Shown here piece by piece: positions 1-6,456 of a stretch of DNA of 12,558 nt (its first letter is position 1; each line of letters begins with the position of its first letter). A program made the position numbers and the translations under genes. The notes beneath the pieces were generated by a model. That model saw only the letters and a program-made list of their open reading frames with translations, had not been told where the DNA came from and ran no database searches. Origin of the DNA: UMGS1002 sp045586785 (lineage in GTDB: Bacteria > Bacillota > Clostridia > Oscillospirales > CAG-272); the NCBI GenBank assembly GCA_045586785.1, contig JAZNBA010000097.1:1-12558 (forward strand), in the 5' to 3' direction.

Positions 1-2
1 CT

Positions 3-89
3 CACTGCCGCCGTGCAGAATATGAAGAAAATAGCGATGCGCTGTGGGAATACCTCCTCAAGTTTTCTTGCGTTTTTCCTCCACCTTAA
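3..89 (+). CDS. Possible 3' end of a plus-strand gene cut by the window edge
   Basis: A frame open from the left edge reads 28 codons and stops with TAA at 87-89. The predicted tail has a charged stretch (AEYEENSDALWEYLL) followed by a hydrophobic, proline-ending tail. A second frame is also open through the edge, so the choice rests on the more protein-like composition and on the plus-strand terminator-like hairpin at 141-169. The last 30 bases resemble the reverse complement of the intergenic cassette near 3340-3372, so the tail may be repeat-derived. No family can be assigned from so short a piece. Confidence 0.25.
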   Translation, partial: HCRRAEYEENSDALWEYLLKFSCVFPPP

Positions 90-90
90 T

Positions 91-127
91 AAAAAACAAA
101 GCCTATCTCTTGCTTGAGATAGGCTTT
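91..127 (-). terminator. Intrinsic terminator of the pflB-pflA operon
   Basis: A perfect 12-bp stem (98-109 with 116-127, loop 110-115) is followed on the minus strand by GTTTTTTATT. It lies about 40 bases past the pflA stop and is the T-tailed hairpin in the correct orientation for this operon. Confidence 0.85.
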
Positions 128-140
128 GTCAGCGGACTGA

Positions 141-169
141 AGCAGAGATGTTAAACATCTCTGCTTTTT
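141..169 (+). terminator. Plus-strand hairpin with T tract, convergent to the pfl terminator
   Basis: A perfect 11-bp stem (141-151 with 155-165, loop TAA) runs into TTTTT on the plus strand and ends against the pflA stop codon (168-170). It would stop transcripts coming from the left, while the hairpin at 98-127 stops those from pflA. It may also protect the 3' end of the pflA message. Confidence 0.6.
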
Positions 170-905
170 AATGTCCCAGCACCCTCTCAAGGTGTGTCAT
201 TTGCTCCTTTGTGGGCTCGGGAATATGCGAAAATGGGAACGGAATTCCCATATTATCGTATTTGACCTGACATATCTTACGGAACGGCAGCAGCTCCACC
301 TTATCCACGTTGGCGTGGTCTTTGGCGATGCGACGCAACTCTAAAATCTGCGCATCATCGTCGTTGACCGTAGGAATAATGACCTGCCGCAACGTTGTGG
401 GGATATTTTGCGCGTTAAGATAGTCCAAAAACGCCATTGGTGTGTCCATACCGCAACCCACGTATGCGCGGTAGTCCTCATCCGTGGTGTATTTTATGTC
501 CAAAAGTACGCGGTCGGTATGTTTGAGCAGCGTTTTGACCTCGGGCGTCAGTATACAGCCCGACGTATCGAGACAAGTGTTAATTCCCTCCCCATGGCAC
601 AGCTCAAAGAATTTTGTCACAAACTCCGCCTGCAAAAGCGGCTCGCCGCCGGATGTGGTCACGCCGCCATCCTCGCCGAAATATTCACGAAAGCGAAGCG
701 CGCGGGACACCAAATCCTCGGGTGTATACAGCTTTCCCCCATCAACATCCCAGGTGTCGGGGTTGTGACAGCAGTGGCATCTCAGCGGACAGCCCTGCAT
801 AAATACCACAAATCGCACGCCGGGACCATCCAGCGTACCCATGCTCTGTATTGAGTGCACGCGCCCCGTCAAAATTGACGGGGCGATATTGTTTTTTAAC
901 TTCAT
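168..905 (-). CDS. pflA: Pyruvate formate-lyase activating enzyme (radical SAM)
   Basis: This radical SAM enzyme uses a [4Fe-4S] cluster and S-adenosylmethionine to install the glycyl radical on pyruvate formate-lyase in the cytoplasm under anaerobic conditions. The 245-residue product has the family's usual length. It carries the CX3CX2C cluster motif (C39, C43, C46) in CPLRCHCCHNPDTW, and the SAM-binding glycine-rich motif in TTSGGEPLLQ (about residues 83-92). The start ATG lies within the pflB stop (ATGA, 4-base overlap). No clear Shine-Dalgarno sequence precedes it, which suggests translational coupling to pflB. It is the last gene of the operon and is followed by tandem hairpins. The neighbour and the motifs make the assignment secure over other glycyl-radical activases; there is no extra ferredoxin insert, which also fits PflA. 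Confidence 0.96.
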   Translation of the reverse strand: MKLKNNIAPSILTGRVHSIQSMGTLDGPGVRFVVFMQGCPLRCHCCHNPDTWDVDGGKLYTPEDLVSRALRFREYFGEDGGVTTSGGEPLLQAEFVTKFFELCHGEGINTCLDTSGCILTPEVKTLLKHTDRVLLDIKYTTDEDYRAYVGCGMDTPMAFLDYLNAQNIPTTLRQVIIPTVNDDDAQILELRRIAKDHANVDKVELLPFRKICQVKYDNMGIPFPFSHIPEPTKEQMTHLERVLGH

Positions 906-3133
906 ACCGATTCGTGGAAGGTACGGCTGATGACCTCGCGCTGCTGCTCGCGGGACAGCTTATTGAAGTTGACCGCGTAGCCCGACACGCGGATGGTCAG
1001 GTTGGGATAATCGTCGGGGTTTTCGTATGCCTTCATGAGTGTTTCGCGGTTGAGCACATTGACGTTTATATGATGCGCGCCCTTGGCGAAGTAGCCGTCC
1101 AGAATGTGGACGAGGTTGTCAACACGCTCGTCCTCACTTCTTCCCAGTGCCTCGGGGGTGATGGAGAAGGTGTTGGAGATACCGTCGCGGCAGTCGTCAT
1201 AGCTTATCTTTGCCACCGAGTTCAGCGACGCTAACGCGCCGTTTTCCTCGCGGTTATGCATGGGGTTGGCACCCGGAGCGAAGGGCGCGGAGGCGCGGCG
1301 ACCGTCGGGTGTTGCGCCTGTGTTTTTGCCATACATTACGTTGGATGTAATAGTCAGCACGGACAGCGTGTGTATCGCCTTGCGATAGGTGGGCGTCTTG
1401 CGCAGCTCCTCTATCATGCGGTGCGTCATATCCTTGGCGATAAGGTCAACTCTGTCGTCATCATTGCCGAACTTGGGGAAGTCGCCTGTAGTATTGAACT
1501 CCACAATAAAGCCATTATCGTCCTTGACGGGCGCCACCTTTGCATACTTGATGGCGCTGAGCGAGTCGGCAACAACCGAAAGTCCCGCCACGCCAAACGC
1601 CATAAAGCGGTCAACGTAGGTATCGTGCAGTGCCATCTGGCTCTTTTCGTAGGCATATTTATCGTGCATATAGTGAATTATGTTCATGGTGTTGACATAC
1701 AAATGGCACAGCCACTGCATGTATATCTCCATGCGCTTCATTACCTCGTCGTAATCCAGCGTGTCACCCGTCATGACGGGCATCTGGGGACCGATGTGCA
1801 TAGCGCTTGAGGTATCGTAGCCGCCGTTGATCGCCAACAGCAACAGCTTGGCTAAATTGCAACGCGCGCCGAAGAATTGCATCTGCTTGCCCACCTTCAT
1901 TGCGGACACACAACAAGCGATAGCATAATCGTCGCCGTAGATGGGGCGCATAAGATCGTCGCTTTCGTACTGGATAGAGTCGGTATCCGCCGACACCTTG
2001 GCGCAGAATTTCTTGAAGTTGTCGGGAAGCTTTGTTGACCAAAGCACCGTAAGATTGGGTTCGGGTGAGGAACCCAGTGTGTAAAGGGTGTTGAGCATAC
2101 GGTAGCTGTTTTTGGTGACCAGCGTTCTGCCGTCCTCACCCATTCCGCCCACAGCCTCGGTTATCCACATGGGGTCGCCGCCGAAAAGCTCGTTATATTC
2201 GGGTGTGCGGAGATGACGGGCAATGCGAAGCTTCATAACGAAATCGTCCATCAGCTCCTGGGCGCCCTGCTCGGTCAGAACACCGTTGGCGATGTCTCTT
2301 TCAATATAAATATCAAAGAAGGTGCTTACGCGGCCCAGCGACATAGCGGCACCGTTTTGCTCCTTGATGGCGGCAAGGTAACCGAAATACGTCCACTGTA
2401 TCGCCTCTCGGGCATCCTTTGCGGGCTGACTGATATCAAAGCCGTACATCTTCGCCATTTCCTTCATGTAGCCGAGAAATGCGATCTGCTGGAACAGCTC
2501 CTCGTCAAGACGTATCTCGTCGGTATTGAAGGCGTTTTCCGCCAGCTTGTTTTTATCTATGGTCTTTTGCTCGATAAGACGGTCAACGCCGTAAAGCGCT
2601 ACGCGGCGGTAGTCGCCGATAATGCGTCCTCTGCCATAAGCGTCGGGTAGCCCCGTGATAATATGGCACTTTCGGGCGGCGCGCATTTCGTTTGTGTAGG
2701 CACGAAAAACGCCGTCGTTGTGCGTGGTACGGAAGCGGAACTCCTCCTCAACCTTGGGACTGAGCTTATATCCGTACGCTTCGCAGGCCTGACGCACCAT
2801 TCTCATGCCGCCGAAGGGGTTAACGCCGCGCTTAAGCGGGCGGTTGGTCTGCATACCCACGATTATTTCGTTATCCTTGTCGATATATCCGGGAGAAAAG
2901 CTGGTCAGCGAGGACACGGTGGAGGTATCAATATCCAGCACGCCGCCGAACTGTCTTTCGATAGCGAAAAGTCCTTGTATTTTATTCATCAAGGCACGGG
3001 TACGGGGCGTTGCGTCCGCCAAAAAGTCGGCATCGCCCTCGTATGCCTTATAGTTGGATTGTATGAAATCGCGAACGTTGATCTCGTCCTGCCATACTCC
3101 GGGATTGAATCCCGCCCAGTTGGTGTGTTTCAC
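902..3133 (-). CDS. pflB: Formate acetyltransferase (pyruvate formate-lyase)
   Basis: This glycyl-radical enzyme cleaves pyruvate with CoA to acetyl-CoA and formate. The protein is 743 residues, close to the 760 of E. coli PflB. The active-site cysteine pair is present as C407-C408 in IACCVSAM. The radical glycine is G718 in RVSGYAVNF, 25 residues from the C-terminus as expected. Sequence around KCHIITGLPDAYGRGRIIGD and the C-terminal domain is typical of true PflB rather than glycerol or choline lyases. The start codon is GTG (3131-3133), chosen because a strong AGGAGGA lies 7 bases upstream at 3141-3147. It is cotranscribed with pflA. Its promoter is probably the one at 3597-3625, giving a leader of about 450 bases that includes a ZTP-type riboswitch and terminator. 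Only a weak -10-like TAAAAT was seen closer to the gene. Confidence 0.98.
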   Translation of the reverse strand: MKHTNWAGFNPGVWQDEINVRDFIQSNYKAYEGDADFLADATPRTRALMNKIQGLFAIERQFGGVLDIDTSTVSSLTSFSPGYIDKDNEIIVGMQTNRPLKRGVNPFGGMRMVRQACEAYGYKLSPKVEEEFRFRTTHNDGVFRAYTNEMRAARKCHIITGLPDAYGRGRIIGDYRRVALYGVDRLIEQKTIDKNKLAENAFNTDEIRLDEELFQQIAFLGYMKEMAKMYGFDISQPAKDAREAIQWTYFGYLAAIKEQNGAAMSLGRVSTFFDIYIERDIANGVLTEQGAQELMDDFVMKLRIARHLRTPEYNELFGGDPMWITEAVGGMGEDGRTLVTKNSYRMLNTLYTLGSSPEPNLTVLWSTKLPDNFKKFCAKVSADTDSIQYESDDLMRPIYGDDYAIACCVSAMKVGKQMQFFGARCNLAKLLLLAINGGYDTSSAMHIGPQMPVMTGDTLDYDEVMKRMEIYMQWLCHLYVNTMNIIHYMHDKYAYEKSQMALHDTYVDRFMAFGVAGLSVVADSLSAIKYAKVAPVKDDNGFIVEFNTTGDFPKFGNDDDRVDLIAKDMTHRMIEELRKTPTYRKAIHTLSVLTITSNVMYGKNTGATPDGRRASAPFAPGANPMHNREENGALASLNSVAKISYDDCRDGISNTFSITPEALGRSEDERVDNLVHILDGYFAKGAHHINVNVLNRETLMKAYENPDDYPNLTIRVSGYAVNFNKLSREQQREVISRTFHESV

Positions 3134-3140
3134 GGTCTGT

Positions 3141-3147
3141 TCCTCCT
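3141..3147 (-). promoter_or_regulatory. Ribosome binding site that fixes the GTG start of pflB
   Basis: AGGAGGA on the minus strand, 7 bases before the GTG at 3133. No in-frame ATG near here has comparable spacing, so GTG is the likely initiator. Confidence 0.85.
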
Positions 3148-3194
3148 GTAAGTGCTATTTTTAATATTATTTTACACAAAAAGTTAGTTTTCAT

Positions 3195-3372
3195 AGGGGA
3201 ACCCCCCACTTGTGTGGTTCCCCTCTTTCCGCCTACGGCGAGTGCCTACGGCGAAAATTCACCCCTCCGTGGCGCTTATGATGGATAGGGGATTTCGCCC
3301 TCTGCGGAGGGCGACAAGGGCTACGCGCCCTTGACTGCGCCACCTTTTAAAAAAGGTGGACGAAAACTTTTA
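3195..3372. repeat. GC-rich palindromic intergenic cassette inside the pflB leader
   Basis: The stretch holds a run of short hairpins: AGGGGAACC...GGTTCCCCT (3195-3224), a direct repeat of GCCTACGGCGA (about 3231-3253), CGCCCTC/GAGGGCG (3296-3313), AAGGGC/GCCCTT (3316-3332), and CCACCTTTT/AAAAGGTGG (3340-3359). The last is followed by CGAAAACTTTT. No reading frame looks coding. This organisation is typical of dispersed non-coding palindromic elements in gut Clostridia; similar fragments appear at the left edge and near 11357-11602. Lying between the riboswitch terminator and pflB, it would be transcribed as part of the leader. Confidence 0.6.
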
Positions 3373-3397
3373 ACAATAAACTTTTATTATGTGTCAT

Positions 3398-3438
3398 AAA
3401 AAACAAAAAAGCAAAGCTGTTTCAAGAAACAGTTTTGC
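3398..3438 (-). terminator. Riboswitch-controlled intrinsic terminator
   Basis: A 13-position stem (GCAAAACTGTTTC with GAAACAGCTTTGC, one mismatch, 2-base loop, 3411-3438) is followed on the minus strand by TTTTTTGTTTTTT. Its 5' arm shares the GC of the P3 GGGC (3438-3437), so ligand-stabilised P3 would compete with the base of the terminator stem. This is the usual layout of ZTP expression platforms. Confidence 0.85.
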
Positions 3439-3460
3439 CCAGACGGTCGGCTTCAGCAGA

Positions 3461-3512
3461 GCTCAGAATGAGGTGTGCTCATAAAGATGTGTACTCAAAA
3501 TGAGGAATGCTC
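3461..3512. repeat. 16-base tandem repeat in the riboswitch linker
   Basis: On the plus strand, three adjacent 16-mers start at 3461 (GCTCAGAATGAGGTGT), 3477 (GCTCATAAAGATGTGT) and 3493 (ACTCAAAATGAGGAAT). A partial fourth (GCTCAG) starts at 3509. On the RNA strand, units 1 and 3 can each form a TGAG/CTCA mini-hairpin. The array fills most of the linker between the two aptamer halves. Confidence 0.8.
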
Positions 3513-3596
3513 AGATTTGCAGTCCCCCGCGGTACTCCGCGTATTCCGTCAGTCCTGCAAACAGTGTTCAATTAAATTGATATTATCTTCTCTTAT

Positions 3597-3625
3597 ATTA
3601 TCCCATAAAACTACTATCTTGTCAA
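3597..3625 (-). promoter_or_regulatory. Promoter of the pflBA leader
   Basis: Minus-strand TTGACA (3625-3620), a 17-base spacer and GATAAT (3602-3597). Transcription should start near 3590, about 30 bases before the riboswitch P1. It lies between the upstream lipoprotein gene's terminator and the aptamer. Confidence 0.8.
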
Positions 3626-3647
3626 GAGCCAATTTATAAATAATTGA

Positions 3648-3681
3648 GAATAAAAACGGAGCGGTCACCCACTCCGTTTTT
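3648..3681 (-). terminator. Terminator of the SGNH lipoprotein gene
   Basis: A 10-bp stem AAAAACGGAG/CTCCGTTTTT (3652-3661 with 3672-3681, loop of 10) starts 8 bases after the stop codon and continues into TTTTTATT on the minus strand. Confidence 0.85.
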
Positions 3682-3689
3682 TGTATTAA

Positions 3690-5576
3690 TCACTTTTTCG
3701 CGTAAAAATCGGCGATCGCCTTTTCAAACGCGGGAAAAACCAGCTTCATACCGTCGGCATTCAGGTGGCTGATATCATTTTCCTTCATGCAATACTGCTT
3801 CCTGAACGCAGCGTCCGTCATTTTAACGCCGGTAGCCGCCTGATCCATAGCGTTGATGCAGGGCACATTCATATCGGCGCACACCTCAAGCAGTGCTTTA
3901 CCGTAATCACTGCAGTAGTAGCCCGCGCCATTCTTACCGCCGCCAACTTCCCAGACGGTAAGGCAGATAATAAGCGCGTTGGGGTACTTTTCCTTGACCT
4001 TGGTTATAAGATATCTTGCGGCGCCCTTCATGGTCTTGGTGTCGGTACTGTTGTTTTCACCCATGGGAACGTCCTGGTTATAATCATTACGACCGCCCTC
4101 GATAATAACTATATCGGGGTTGTTGTTCGCCATCTGAGTATATCGGCTGACCATAGGGTTGTTCGTGGTAACGTAATTTGACATGGTAGAGCCGTTCATG
4201 CCGTAGTTGTTGTAGGTCATATCGTACTTTTTGGATAGCAGTGCGGGCCACACCAATTCCTTGTCAAGTCCATTACCCGCAAGATAGCTGTCGCCGATGA
4301 CGGTGAAGGTCTTGCCCTTGAGCGCGTCGTAAAACGCGCGGCTCTTGTCGTCATTTATCCACTTTTCAAGTGACGCGGCAGCATCTATTTTATCCTGAAG
4401 CGTGCCGGGCTCATTTGACTGAGATGAATATATGGTAGGTCTGTTGCCGACGCCGTTGGAGCGGAAGCAGAAGCGTATGCACTCGTTGTCCGAGCTTGAA
4501 ATATAGGTATATACAACGCCCTGCGAACCGGAAGAAATAACGTACTGACCGCCGCCGGGAATATTGAGTGCCTCTGTGTCAATTACCCAATTTGCGCCGT
4601 CCTTTTTCCAGAACGAAACAACGTACGCGTTAGCCGAGGTAGCACCGCCGTTGGTGTCCACAAAGGTCAGCTTTGTTCCCTTCTTGGATATTTCGATAAC
4701 GTCGGTATAGGCGTAATTCTTTTCGTTTGCGTTAATAGCGTTTGCAAAGCCGTAGCCGTTGGTGGACGAGCCAACATAGCCTGCGTTCCATTTGACGTCA
4801 AGTGCATCTCCCGCAGGTGCTGTGGTAGTAGTTACCTCTGCCGCGGCATCCTCCTTTTCCACGGTAGGCGCCTTGGTGGAGTTGACGGTTATGGTAGGAT
4901 ACGCCGCAGGAGTGAATGTTGCGGACTGACCCGAACGGAAGCAAAGTCTTATACACTCGTTATCCTTTTCGGAGGTATAAGTGTATGTACGGGCACCCGA
5001 CTCGTCGGTATAATCGGCGGTTTTACCGTCAAGATTGAACGCCGAGGTATCGAGCTCCCATACGCCGCCTGCCTTGTTCCAGAATGAAAAGACGTAAGCG
5101 GCGGCAGAGGCAAAGTTTGTGTCACCGTTGGAGTTGGTGTTATCGTCGGTAAACGTAATAACACTTCCCGCAGGGCCCAGGTTGATTATGTCGGTATAGG
5201 AATACATTCCGCCCGTTTTATTAAGCTTATTCTTAAAGCTTGAGTTTGTTGACGAGCCTACATAACCCAGATGCCAGTCGGCATCTACCGCGTAGTCCTT
5301 GTTTTGAGCCGGCGCGGCGGTAGTGGTGTCCGCGACCGTAGTGGTGTCCGCGGCAGTAGTATCCGCCGCTGTGGTGTCCTCAGCTGTGGTGTCTGCCGCC
5401 GTTGTGGTATCAACAGCAGCTGTTGTAGTGTCCGCGGGGGCGAGAGTTGTGGTGTCCGCAGGCGTAGTGGTATCGGCGGGTGTGTTTCCGCCGTCAGATG
5501 AGCAAGCAGCCAACGTGGACGCCAGCATTACCGCCAAAAGCACCGATGAGATAAGTCTTAAATAATTCTTTTTCAT
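3690..5576 (-). CDS. Secreted SGNH/GDSL-hydrolase lipoprotein with duplicated N-terminal domains
   Basis: The 628-residue product starts with a lipoprotein signal peptide (KK, hydrophobic core, lipobox LAAC with C25), so it should be anchored on the outside of the membrane. Residues about 33-90 are a Thr/Ala/Asp spacer (units like ADTTT). Two homologous domains follow, about 97-231 and 259-384. Each starts with a W-x-GYVGSSTN motif, contains a V-SFW(N/K)K stretch, and ends with DNECIR(L/F)CFRS. The C-terminal SGNH hydrolase domain (about 420-628) has the nucleophile in GDS (S430), the block II region GMNGSTM, GGRND (N497) and the D601/H604 pair in DISHLN. SGNH enzymes cleave ester bonds, often acetyl groups on glycans; the substrate cannot be told here. 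AAGGA lies 7 bases before the ATG. It appears monocistronic, with its own promoter and terminator. The paired N-terminal domains are unrecognised; binding to the cell wall or carbohydrate is a guess. Confidence 0.85.
   Translation of the reverse strand: MKKNYLRLISSVLLAVMLASTLAACSSDGGNTPADTTTPADTTTLAPADTTTAAVDTTTAADTTAEDTTAADTTAADTTTVADTTTAAPAQNKDYAVDADWHLGYVGSSTNSSFKNKLNKTGGMYSYTDIINLGPAGSVITFTDDNTNSNGDTNFASAAAYVFSFWNKAGGVWELDTSAFNLDGKTADYTDESGARTYTYTSEKDNECIRLCFRSGQSATFTPAAYPTITVNSTKAPTVEKEDAAAEVTTTTAPAGDALDVKWNAGYVGSSTNGYGFANAINANEKNYAYTDVIEISKKGTKLTFVDTNGGATSANAYVVSFWKKDGANWVIDTEALNIPGGGQYVISSGSQGVVYTYISSSDNECIRFCFRSNGVGNRPTIYSSQSNEPGTLQDKIDAAASLEKWINDDKSRAFYDALKGKTFTVIGDSYLAGNGLDKELVWPALLSKKYDMTYNNYGMNGSTMSNYVTTNNPMVSRYTQMANNNPDIVIIEGGRNDYNQDVPMGENNSTDTKTMKGAARYLITKVKEKYPNALIICLTVWEVGGGKNGAGYYCSDYGKALLEVCADMNVPCINAMDQAATGVKMTDAAFRKQYCMKENDISHLNADGMKLVFPAFEKAIADFYAKK
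5307..5480 (-). repeat. Degenerate Thr/Ala/Asp codon repeat (spacer of the lipoprotein)
   Basis: Roughly 58 codons made of variants of GCG GAC ACC ACA, read on the minus strand, encode ADTTT-like units. This DNA is prone to copy-number change and in-frame length variation. The plus-strand reading frames through it are shadows of the repeat. Confidence 0.8.
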
Positions 5577-5608
5577 AATATTATCCTTTCGGAGTTGATA
5601 TTAAAAAT

Positions 5609-5637
5609 ATTATAGCACACCCCAAGTCGGATTTCAA
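5609..5637 (-). promoter_or_regulatory. Promoter of the SGNH lipoprotein gene
   Basis: Minus-strand TTGAAA (5637-5632), 17-base spacer, TATAAT (5614-5609) with an extended -10 (TGCTATAAT). The predicted start is about 26 bases before the start codon. Confidence 0.85.
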
Positions 5638-5653
5638 GTGACTTTTGATGTAT

Positions 5654-5683
5654 AAAAGGACAGAGAACTTTCTCTGCCCTTTT
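5654..5683 (-). terminator. Terminator of the MerR-ABC operon
   Basis: AAAAGGGCAGAGAA pairs with TTCTCTGTCCTTTT around a 2-base loop. On the minus-strand RNA the single non-Watson-Crick position is a G-U wobble, whereas on the plus strand it is an A-C mismatch. It begins 6 bases after the permease stop. The T tract is partly inside the stem (CCTTTTATA). Confidence 0.7.
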
Positions 5684-5688
5684 AAGCA

Positions 5689-6456
5689 TTATAACTGTTT
5701 TTTATTGAATATCGGCACACTTACGGCGATAAACGCCACGCCGCACACAGCGGTAATGACCGCCGCCGCGGTATATTTCTCTGCCGATGCCGCGCCGACG
5801 TATGCCGCACTGCTCATAAGTGAGGTGGGCAGATATTTCGCAATTTTCGGAACGAGTCCCGCCAGATAAAGCGCAAAAACACAGCCGCCCGTGCCCAGCA
5901 GAACTCCGATATAATTGCTCGAAATTGCCGAAAACAGCACTATCAGCGCAATGACAAACACGCCGAACAGCCACTGATGTACTACCGCCGGCATTAGATT
6001 TGCAGCTATGCTGTTATCCCAGAGCACATCGTTGCATACATACGTCACACCGAAGCTCAGCCAATAGCCCACGCTCCAAAGCAAAAGCATAAGTACGGAT
6101 TTGGCTATTACGACCTTATAACGTGAAAGTCCCTTGGTCAGCACCAGTATCAGCGTACCCGAGCTGTATTCCTTTGTAAATATATTGCTGTAAATAAATA
6201 CAAACGCGATAAGCGCCATGGGAATATTTTTGAAAAACTGCGCCCAGGATGCCAGCGCGTCGGCACTGACCGACGTCACCGACATGCCGCTAAGCTCCAA
6301 TTCCTCCGCCATCATTTCCATAAGCCACGGCGTCAGCTTGGCTATGGCGGGATTCATTATACCAAACAGCAAAAATATACCGATAAGTATCCACAGCGTT
6401 CCGCCGCGTGCGCTTTGAAGCAGCTCTTTTTTGAAAAACGCGACAAATGACTTCAT
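5689..6456 (-). CDS. ABC-2 type transporter permease
   Basis: The 255-residue protein is the membrane subunit of the exporter encoded with the upstream ATPase. Six hydrophobic segments can be placed at about residues 21-40, 77-93, 114-136, 160-180, 184-203 and 229-250. A loop KEYSSGTLILVLTKGLSRYK between the second and third has the form seen in ABC-2 (NosY-like) permeases, where it contacts the ATPase. The start ATG overlaps the ATPase stop by 4 bases (ATGA), which suggests coupled translation and equal stoichiometry. It is last in the operon and is followed by a hairpin at 5654-5683. The substrate is unknown; in MerR-linked operons of this sort it may be a peptide, drug or metabolite, but nothing in the sequence decides. 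Confidence 0.85.
   Translation of the reverse strand: MKSFVAFFKKELLQSARGGTLWILIGIFLLFGIMNPAIAKLTPWLMEMMAEELELSGMSVTSVSADALASWAQFFKNIPMALIAFVFIYSNIFTKEYSSGTLILVLTKGLSRYKVVIAKSVLMLLLWSVGYWLSFGVTYVCNDVLWDNSIAANLMPAVVHQWLFGVFVIALIVLFSAISSNYIGVLLGTGGCVFALYLAGLVPKIAKYLPTSLMSSAAYVGAASAEKYTAAAVITAVCGVAFIAVSVPIFNKKQL

Larger units (their letters stand above)
3398..3590 (-). ncRNA. ZTP (pfl motif) riboswitch leader of pflBA
   Basis: Read on the minus strand, the 5' domain has P1 (TTTGCAG 3561-3555 with CTGCAAA 3522-3516), the conserved GACTGACGG segment, a P2 hairpin (CGCGG AGTA CCGCG, 3541-3528) and the following GGGGGA. After a variable linker comes the 3' domain CCGACCGTCTGGGCA (P3, about 3451-3437). 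The P3 loop CCGTC (3446-3442) can pair with GACGG (3550-3546). This is the defining pseudoknot of the ZTP riboswitch; the family usually has GGCGG/CCGCC here, so the A-U variant is a covarying change. ZTP riboswitches sense the purine intermediate ZMP/ZTP and are known upstream of pfl and other one-carbon genes. The aptamer (3437-3561) overlaps an intrinsic terminator, which implies a transcriptional ON switch. The identification rests on my memory of the consensus, not on a covariance search. Confidence 0.85.

Noticed and set aside
408..854. Long plus-strand frames opposite pflA and pflB (also 1256-1810, 2213-2650, 2663-3151)
   Set aside because: They are antisense to unmistakable pfl coding sequence, lack sensible starts and family motifs, and reflect codon bias on the other strand.
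3151..3200. Rex operator or local promoter for pflB (TTGTGTAAAAT...)
   Set aside because: Only one half-site resembles the Rex consensus and no acceptable -35 accompanies the TAAAAT. The promoter at 3597-3625 is far better.
3461..3512. CRISPR-like array
   Set aside because: The 16-base units are directly adjacent with no spacers, only three full copies exist, and no cas genes are present.
3398..3590. 6S RNA, T-box or independent small RNA
   Set aside because: The length (about 190 bases) suits 6S, and GTACCGCG recalls a T-box. But there is no long closing helix as in 6S and no T-box AGGGTGGNACC context or tRNA-synthetase gene. The ZTP layout with its pseudoknot and the downstream pfl gene explains the region better.
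5271..5565. Plus-strand valine/serine or arginine/glycine-rich frames
   Set aside because: They are shadows of the repetitive Thr/Ala/Asp codons of the lipoprotein stalk.
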